Source: Rhineura floridana (Eukaryota; Chordata; Lepidosauria; Squamata; Rhineuridae). Taken from it: 64,000 nucleotides of DNA. Both the position numbers and the translations under genes were made by a program. The notes beneath the pieces were generated by a model. That model was not told the origin of the DNA. It searched no databases and was given only the letters and a program-made list of their open reading frames with translations. The DNA is taken from assembly GCF_030035675.1 (NCBI RefSeq), contig NC_084481.1, positions 46,777,399-46,841,398 on the forward strand, given 5' to 3'. Positions 57,233 through 64,000 of the stretch are shown piece by piece; position 1 is the first letter of the stretch, and each line of letters begins with the position of its first letter.

Positions 57233-58860
57233 TTTTATTATTATTTTTACTATTTATTAAATTTATATCCCACTCTTCCTCCTAGCAGGACCCCAAGGTG
57301 GCAAACAAAGACACTAAAAACACTCTAAAACATCTTAAAAACAGAACTTTAATATATATTAAAACAAAATATCTTTAAAAACATATTAAAACAACAACAA
57401 AATCTTAAAAAGCAATTCCAACACACACGCAGACTGGGATAAGGTCTCTACTTAAAAGGCTTGTTGAAAGAAGAAGGTCTTCAGTAGACACCGAAAAGAT
57501 AACAGAGATGGTGCCTGTCTAATATTTAAGGGGTGGGAATTTCAAAATGTAGGTGCCACAAATGTTCTGCTTCCTATGTTGTGCGGAACAGACCTCCTGA
57601 TAAGATGGTATCTGCAGGAGGCCCTCGCCTGCAGAGTGCAGTGATTGATTGGTTGTATAAGGGGAAAGATGATCTTTCAGGTATCCTGGTCTTAAGCTTG
57701 CATAGGGCTTTGTAAACCAAAACCAGAACCTTGAACTTGGCCTGGTAGCTAATGGGCAGGCAGTGCAATTCTTTCAGCAGCAGGGTAATATGTTGGCGAT
57801 ACCCTGTCACAGTTAGCAGCTGCGTTGCCACATTTTGCACTAGCTGCAGCTTGCAGACTAACCTCAAGGGCACCCCACATAGAGCGCATTACAGTAATCA
57901 AGCCTGGAGATTATCAGTGCATGGACAACAGTGGTCAGGCTATCCAGAAATGACCGCAGCTGTCTTATCAGCCAAAGGTGGTAAAAGGCACTCCTAGCCA
58001 CTGAGGTCACCTGGGCCTCTGGCGACAAAGATGGATCCAGGACTACAAACCTGCTCTTTCAGAGGGAGTACGACCCCATCCAAAGCAGGCAATTGACCAA
58101 TTATCCAAACTCAGGCACCACCAACCCACAGTGCCTCTGTCTTGCTAGGATTCAAACTCAGTTTATTGGCCTTCATCAACCCACCACTGAGTCCAGGTAT
58201 TGATCCAGGGCTTGCATGGCCTCTTCCGATTCAGATGTTACAGAGAAATCGTGTGGGACTACAACCTGGGAGATCAGGGTTCGAATCCCCATGCAGCCAT
58301 GAAGCACACTAGGTGAAAAAGGTGGCAGAAAAGGGTATCTGCTCATCCCCCAAGGAATGGGTCCCTTCTAGGGGATCATTTCCGTCTTCCTCACAAGACA
58401 ACCTCCTTCACCAAGGCCCTCATTCTCCTTGATAGCAGGAGAGCTATCATCCTTGCTGCGGGATACAGCAATAATGTCCCTGAAGGCCTAATCCACAATG
58501 CTGTCTGCCTCTCTCAGCTTCTTCAGGTCAGCCACATTGGCCTCAAGGAAACAAACTCGTTCCCAGACAGCCAGGAGCTCACTGCACCGAGGGCACACCC
58601 ACGACTTCTGTCCAACAGGTAGATAGTTGTTCATTTTACAGACAGTGCAAAACACTGGAAAGCCCCCACACCCCTGCTAGCTTCCTACCTGCATAATTGT
58701 TTTTGGAGTTAATTTATTGAAACTTTAGGTTTTCTTTAGGGGCAGAGTGGGATGCCCTGACCTCCTCGCCCTGCTACCAAACTGGCTCTGCTGCTTAACT
58801 CGCCTTGACTCTTTGTGGGGGGAGTGTTCCCTTAGCTTCTGGCCCAGCAATCCGCCCAAC
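57233..58860 (-). mobile_element. L2/CR1-group LINE with zinc-ribbon ORF1 remnant
   Basis: The reversed tail at 57240 (TATTTATTAAATTTATATCC) and the frame 57574..57873 (KLQLVQNVATQLLTVTGYRQ, AKFKVLVLVYKALCKL) are the L2-type 3' region. A SINE fragment lies at 58252..58315. Beyond it the minus strand encodes an ORF1-like segment: FCTVCKMNNYLPVGQ, WVCPRC (two CxxC pairs) and a coiled-coil-like FLEANVADLKKLREADSIVD before a stop. Most of the endonuclease and reverse transcriptase is absent, so this is either one internally deleted copy or two pieces. It reaches close to the STK39 promoter. Confidence 0.65.
58252..58315 (+). mobile_element. SINE fragment
   Basis: TGTGGGACTACAACCTGGGA, GGTTCGAATCCCCATGCAGC and CATGAAGCACACTAGGTG are the second half of the tRNA-like head and the start of the SINE body. 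Confidence 0.7.
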
Positions 58861-59389
58861 TAATAAGATTATTAGAACTGATGGGAGGCCCATCCCTAGC
58901 AAGGTCCAGCAAAGGTTGGCCATGAGATCTTTTGATCAACAGTGGTTTTCGAAGCTTGAGAATAAGTCCCATGGAACTCGCCAGGACTTGCTTCTCAGAA
59001 AGCAAACCACAGAGGATCGGGCCCTTAAGTATGTCGGCTCGATCAACAGAAGTATCCTTCACGGACTTCTCTCATGCCTTTCTTTTCGGGAGCTTACTAT
59101 TCCTTCATTGTTAAAGATCGTCAAATGGATCAGTTCTGGATTTCAGCTGCGCACGGGTACTTCGGCTTCTAAAGCGTGTAGCCGCAGCAGCAGCAGCAGC
59201 AGCAACTCAGTCCAGCTCAGCCTCCGCCCACTCGGCGCGCTCCCTCCCCTGCCGTGTGGCTGGCTGGCTCGCTGGCTGGCAGGATGGGAAAGAGGGAGGG
59301 AGTGAATGAGCGAGCTGCAGATGCGGGTTGAAGGTGCCGCTGGCAGGGAAGTTTGAAGAAGGTCGCCGCTTGTGCGCTCCAGGAGCATC
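58861..59389 (+). promoter_or_regulatory. STK39: STK39 promoter region and 5' UTR (CpG island)
   Basis: CpG density rises sharply from about 59150 and stays high to about 59860, unlike the rest of the window. No TATA box is evident just upstream, as expected for a CpG-island promoter. A (CAG)n run lies at 59182..59205, and GC-rich boxes such as CGCGCTCCCTCCCCTGCC are present at about 59237. The transcription start cannot be fixed from sequence alone. The part 58861..59150 is less CpG-rich and unassigned. Confidence 0.65.
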
Positions 59390-59564
59390 ATGGCGGAGCT
59401 GAGCGACTCGCCCATTCACGTCCAGTCGCCGTCGCCACCGCCGCCCCAGCCTTTACAACAACCCCAGCCACCGCCGGCTGCCCCACCTCCGACCTCGACT
59501 CCCACACCCCAAGCCATCGGCTGGCCCATTTGCAGGGACGCCTACGAACTGCAGGAGGTGATCG
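59390..59564 (+). CDS. STK39: STK39 (SPAK kinase), first coding exon, partial gene
   Basis: SPAK is a Ste20-group serine/threonine kinase. It is activated by WNK kinases and phosphorylates cation-chloride cotransporters such as NKCC1, NCC and KCC. This exon encodes 58 residues plus one base. It starts [20 protein letters not shown], runs through a proline- and glutamine-rich stretch (residues 13-41), and ends [17 protein letters not shown], the strand leading into the kinase glycine loop. The start ATG has A at -3 and G at +4. The exon stops at ATCG before the donor GTCAGT (59565), phase 1, so the next codon should be a glycine completed by exon 2. The WPICRD...MAE..SP.HVQ pattern separates it from the paralogue OXSR1, whose N-terminus is much shorter. 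Mammalian SPAK has an alanine/proline-rich segment here. Later exons are outside the window. Confidence 0.95.
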
Positions 59565-61187
59565 GTCAGTGGCATATGTAACAGGGAGCGGCTCCTAGCC
59601 CTGTGGGAGTGGTGGGTGATTAAGGGGAGAGGAGGTGAGGCGGGAGGGGATGCACCGTCAGCCGGCTTTGGGGCCTACCGGCGTTTTCTGTTTCTGAAGC
59701 CCAGAAGCTCTCATTGCGGCGGATGCGCCCGGCACTGCAGTGGCTGATGCTGCTCTTGCTGCAAACTTGACTTCCTTCTCCTTGGCTCCACGGCACCGGC
59801 TCTTTTTCTCTCGTTTCCTCTGTTGCAACGTTCTATCCGCAGGAGGCGAATAGAGCCGGGATCGTTGTAGACCGCCCAAGGCCAACTCCTAGCTTCCTTC
59901 CTTCCTTCCTTCCTTCCTTGCCTGCCTGCCTGCCTTCCTGCCTGCATTGAGGGGTGCGGCACCGGCACCCGAACAGCATCCCCATGCTTTCCCGTGCTCC
60001 CTTTCCCCGGAGATTTTCCCTTAAGTTTTGTGGCTTCTGCTATCATGAACCAGATCGCCTCGAAGTTGCCGTGGCACTTTTGGTCTTTAGTATTGTAGGC
60101 TTCCAACTTTCTCTGTCTTTGCTATTGTTATCACGTCCGAATGGGAAGATGTAAGTAAATCCCGGCCTCGTAATCTCTCTTGCCCCCCCTTCTCTAGCTG
60201 CAGCTTTTCTCTTACATGCAAAAATGTATATCAGTGTTAGATTACGATGTTCTGTAAATTTCCTTATCAAAGGGCTTCTATCATGGCTCTAGTTTAACTC
60301 TCCTCCTCCATCTCTTAATCCTTGCCCCACCCCTTTATATTTCTTCTTTCTTAAAAAGGATTCTTTTTGAATGACATCGCCATTGCCATCGTTGCTTAAA
60401 TTTTTCATTGCAGTTCCTATCTGTCCTGTACTCATGCCAGATTAATATAGTGACACTGGCATAGTCCACTGATGTTATGTTGCAGTGATAGGCAAGGTCT
60501 ATTTCCGGTTTCCTTTATGATCCTTTATGAAAAGTTAATTAAATAAACCGGACTTGGGGAATGGGAAGAGGGACAGGGCTGCTTGGATGTTATTTGTTGA
60601 GCCTTACTTGGTTTGCAAATTAATTTATAGATAATGGGGATAAACCCACAAATACAATGGAAACTTGAGGCTACGTCCAAGAGTGTCATTGCTTTGAGCT
60701 AGGCCACATCCAGCAGCAATAACTCCAATTGGGTAGCATTGCCTCCAGTTCATCTTACAGTTGTATTAATATTGATGGCCCTGGAACTGCTTTAAAGGAT
60801 GTAAAGGGGAAAAAATGGAGAGAGCTGGCTTTCCCTATACTGCTTTGGCCCCCTCTGGCCTGTGCCAAGATGTATAGATTGGTCTCTCTTGGGAAGATAC
60901 AGATGCTCTTATTCTGAAGCTAAGGAGTGTTGAAGAGAAACCTAATCTCTTTCTCTTTTGGATTTCTTAGCATTTTTGCCCTGCTGCTTGCCATCCTACT
61001 GCTTTTTGTGCCTTCTCACTGTGACACTAAAATAGCTGAAGGATGCTGTGCAAGCAAGGTGTCTATCTTATTTTCTGCTTCTGGCAGAAATCGCTAGCAA
61101 GGGCCTTACTCAGAGTGTGGCATTCAGCAGCTGCACTTGTAGATTGCTAGCATCTGGAGGATGTTCAAGGGACAATACCAGCAAAGC

Positions 61188-61275
61188 ACCTTGTAATACG
61201 CACTTACCTAGGAGTAAGTCACATTGAACTTGGTGGGGCTTACTTCTGAGTAGATATGTAGGGTTGCACTTCTCT
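61188..61275. repeat. Copy of ~85-bp quasi-palindromic dispersed repeat
   Basis: GCACTTACCTAGGAGTAAGT, CACATTGAACTTGGTGGGGC, TTACTTCTGAGTAGATATGT and AGGGTTGCAC. This is one of the best-preserved copies. Confidence 0.6.
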
Positions 61276-61499
61276 GCAGGTTAGAAGTTCAAGCATTTCT
61301 TGCTTAGATTTTGGCTTTTTAACATCAACACATCAAGAGAGAACATTACAGGGATAGTAAGATAATATTTATTGTGGCCAACCAATGTCTTCAATGTGTA
61401 TATACAAGGTTCCAAGTTACATCCAACTTTTCCTTGGGTTGGGATTTATTTTTTTTAAATCAAGACCTTACAAAGGGGAAATTATTTCTATGTGATGGC

Positions 61500-62532
61500 C
61501 AGTGCTTGGAAGATTACTTTTAAAAAGGAATAAATTACAATTATTATTACATGGACCCAAAAAGGAATAAATTACAACTACAATTGTTCTGAAAGGAATT
61601 GATTACTGTACTGCTACTCAGAAATAATCACTAGAATTACAGTTAAGTTACTTAAAACTAGAGTGCATGCCAGGTGCTGGCCTTGGCTGCTGCACACCTA
61701 ATTAGCCTAAAACAACGTTAAAAATAAACACACAGAGAGGTAGTATAATAATTCTTTTTATCCATAAGATAGCAGTGGCTGTCTCTCTGCTGGTAAGGAA
61801 GGGGGGAAGGGGGGCAGAGGCCATCGTTCGGATCTTTGCATGTCAAACACATACACACACATACGCTCAGCCAGCAAGCATTATCTCTCTCACTCAGCCA
61901 CCTCCCAGACTTTGCCCTGCCACCAACTTAGGGACACCCATCCAAGCAAACATTTTCCCCTCGGATGTAAAAAAGTTAAAATATTGCAAATGCAGCAAAG
62001 TAGCCCGGGAGGGTGATGGAGGCCGCTTTGCGCACCAAGTGCAAATACAGTATTAACACACACGTTGTCGTCTTTCATCTCCACAGTTCTTTATTGTCAT
62101 TCTGCTGCTGCCTCCTTCTCTTTCATCCATGCCCTTGTTCTCTGGCTCCTTTCTCCCTTCACTCCATTCTTCTCTACCGCAGTCCATTATTTTAAACAAT
62201 TGTTTTCTCCACTCCATCCCTATCTTGCTCTCCACCTCCTCCTTTGTTGCCTCCTAAACACCCATAGACCATGAGGGAAGAGCGATGCTACGCAGAAGCC
62301 CAGTTTGAGGTATATGATTTTCATCCACAAATCAGAGGAGCAGAAGACTTCCCCTGCTCTCCTCCCAGTAACGGCCAAAAGTAATGTTGAAAATGTTATA
62401 TTTACTCCTCAAAAGTAATAAAATTACTCCTCGTTCTATTATAATCAAAATGTAAAGGAATTACCCACTTGTTCCTCAAAGTAATAAATTAGAAGTAGTT
62501 CATTTTTTGTAACTAATTACTTCCAAGATCTC
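61500..62532. mobile_element. 1033-bp hAT-type non-autonomous element in STK39 intron 1
   Basis: The left end is CAGTGCTTGGAAGATTACTT and the right end AACTAATTACTTCCAAGATC TC. A perfect 8-bp duplication GTGATGGC lies at 61492..61499 and 62533..62540. The subterminal parts carry many AGTAAT / ATTACT repeats (61515..61640 and 62380..62520). The middle (61740..62330) is CT-rich and unrelated, with no transposase frame. Confidence 0.85.
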
Positions 62533-64000
62533 GTGATGGCATGGTATAAGCCACATCTGCCTTGGTATCAGTCTTATCGTGGCCACGGATAGACTGGCTA
62601 GTTAGCTTTAGATACCCTGTGTTGAAGATCTTATGTTACAAAGAGGCATACTTGGAAAGAGAAGAAAATGGAAGCTCTGCCTTTGTTAATAAAAGGGCTG
62701 GCTGTGTTGGGTCACTTCCTCTAATTGGAACGTAAAGGTCTCTTGTAAGGCAGAGAACAGAGGCTGTGTGGTAAGCATAGCTGTAATTTGCCACTTGTCT
62801 TCATCCTCCCAAAACTCTTAATAAAGTTTTTATTAAGAAAACTAAGCAGGACTAAATCCTGTTGATTTTAAATTAATTTCAGAGTGTGTGTATTTAAATC
62901 AAGGTGACTTATCTTTCCAAGGAAAAAAGCTAATATAAATAAGAAGCTTAGATAATTAAAATCCAGTGAACAAACATGCATATTTGTTGGTTGCCGTAAC
63001 AGCTGAAATATACCAGTGTGTAATGAAGGACAACCTTTGTACAACTTAGGCACATACTCCAAAACATCTTGCCTTTTGTTCTGCAAAATCTACATTCTTA
63101 GGCTAGGGAGTTGTTGTGAAATGAAGAATTTCTGTTTGGTGCTTTCTTTATGCATTCAAGGACACCATGCAAGATCACTTACTTGAAAACTGGTAAAGCT
63201 GCCATCTTAAACATAGAATCCTAAACAAAATTTGCTTACTGGGAAGTGAGCACCACTAAGCTCATAAATAGGATTGCACTATAAGTACCCAGTGCCTTCA
63301 GTATGTAGGATCTGGGAGTGGAATACAGAAATGAAATGCCTATGCTGTTTGACAGACAGTCTAAAGATTCATTGTTTGCTCAGTAACAAACACAGTACAT
63401 AACTACTAATATATTTATAATGATTGATTTCAAAGAGTCATATACTTGCCCTGGTTGGTTTTCTTACAGGCTTCATTTAAACCAAATTCTTAACCATGAC
63501 TTTGTTTAATATAATCAAACTTTTAAAAACAAATCTTTTTATCTTCCAATCCAGCGTGATGAATTGTATCCACTATGTATCCTGCCTTGCTTAGGAGGAT
63601 GAAAGCCTAGGCTAGTCATGTTAAAATCAATTTCTAATACAAGCTAAATATCTTCAGCTATCAAAAAAGGATAAACAAAAATAGTTACAATCCTTAACTT
63701 GTGGGAATAAACTTAACTTAATGTTGATCTTAGTTTGCTTGGAAGTTTTCATAATTATGATGTTTCATATTTTCTGTGAATTGGATTATATCACATCATG
63801 ATGATGTTGCGACAGACACTGGGGCTGACAGCATTAATTGGTGCAATTAATCAGTTCATTAAGCGCAAATCAAACATGTACGATTTTTTAAATCTTGACT
63901 TAGTTTGAAGCAGTGTCTTGTGTAAGGATGTTTAGTACTTATGGCATTATATATATCTTGGATGTATGTTGGAAAGGATGTTCCAAATGCATCTTAAATC

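Larger units (their letters stand above)
59565..64000 (+). other. STK39: STK39 intron 1 (5' part)
   Basis: The donor is GTCAGT at 59565..59570. The first 300 bp are still CpG-rich, followed by (CTTC)n and (CTGC)n runs at about 59898..59944. The intron holds copies of the quasi-palindromic repeat at about 61188..61275 and 63210..63290 and a hAT-type element at 61500..62532. No second exon of STK39 (expected to begin with the rest of a GSGATAVV-type loop) is seen before the window ends. Confidence 0.85.

Noticed and set aside
1-58860. An exon of CERS6, the expected neighbour of STK39 in other vertebrates
   Set aside because: No frame resembles a ceramide synthase (no TLC or homeobox-like pattern). 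The gene presumably lies left of the window.
59182-59205. (CAG)n run upstream of STK39 as a possible polyglutamine coding repeat
   Set aside because: It lies upstream of the STK39 start codon and not in its frame. It is best read as 5' UTR or promoter sequence.
59658-60106. Minus-strand frames just inside STK39 intron 1
   Set aside because: They are driven by CpG-island composition and by the (CTTC)n/(CTGC)n runs. No homology signature and no splice partner is visible.
1-64000. CRISPR arrays, operons, prokaryotic mobile genes or rRNA
   Set aside because: No regularly spaced identical repeats, no bacterial-type gene packing and no rRNA motifs were seen. The window is vertebrate nuclear DNA.

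Overview
The window is vertebrate nuclear DNA, most probably from a squamate reptile (lizard or snake). The repeat mix points there: Bov-B LINEs together with tRNA-derived SINEs ending in a Bov-B-like tail, CR1 and L2-type LINEs, an L1-type ORF1, Ty1/copia elements and many short hAT-type DNA transposons with 8-bp target duplications. There is no operon structure, no CRISPR array and no RNA gene.

Only one host coding segment is supported: the first coding exon of STK39 (the SPAK kinase) on the + strand at 59390..59564, inside a CpG-rich promoter block (about 59150..59860). The sequence from 59565 to the window end is STK39 intron 1. Everything left of about 58860 is intergenic sequence upstream of STK39. 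In other vertebrates the neighbour on that side is CERS6, but no CERS6 exon is seen here.

Layout. 1..1.36 kb: a Ty1/copia pol fossil (minus). 1.8..9.1 kb: scattered SINE, L2, CR1, Bov-B and MITE pieces. 9.1..17.5 kb: mostly unannotated, with a few MITEs. 17.5..19.0 kb: a long L2-type LINE (minus). 19.6..21.8 kb: Bov-B and CR1 tails, two MITEs and an L2 tail. 22.9..27.7 kb: a second L2-type LINE split by a young Ty1/copia element with 361-bp LTRs and a 5-bp target duplication. 28.5 kb: a 340-bp hairpin hAT MITE. 29.2..33.7 kb: a long CR1 LINE (plus), itself interrupted by a 1.94-kb L1-type element that carries only ORF1. 33.7..36.8 kb and 40.0..44.4 kb: two collinear copies of a large non-autonomous element with TAGGGTTGCC ends, loaded with later insertions. 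45.2..52.5 kb: Bov-B, SINEs, inverted repeats, a purine tract and MITEs. 53.7..55.8 kb: two hAT-type elements. 56.3..58.85 kb: LINE remnants up to the STK39 promoter. 61.5..62.5 kb: a 1-kb hAT-type element in STK39 intron 1.

The main content is a readable record of nested insertion: DNA transposon in SINE, copia in L2, L1-type element in CR1, MITE in SINE in large hAT. I found no evidence of a new multi-gene system. The best leads are the ORF1-only L1, the copia element with an initiator-tRNA half priming site, the large non-autonomous hAT-like family, and a very frequent short quasi-palindrome near 85 bp that I cannot assign to a named family. All family assignments and identities were made by eye.
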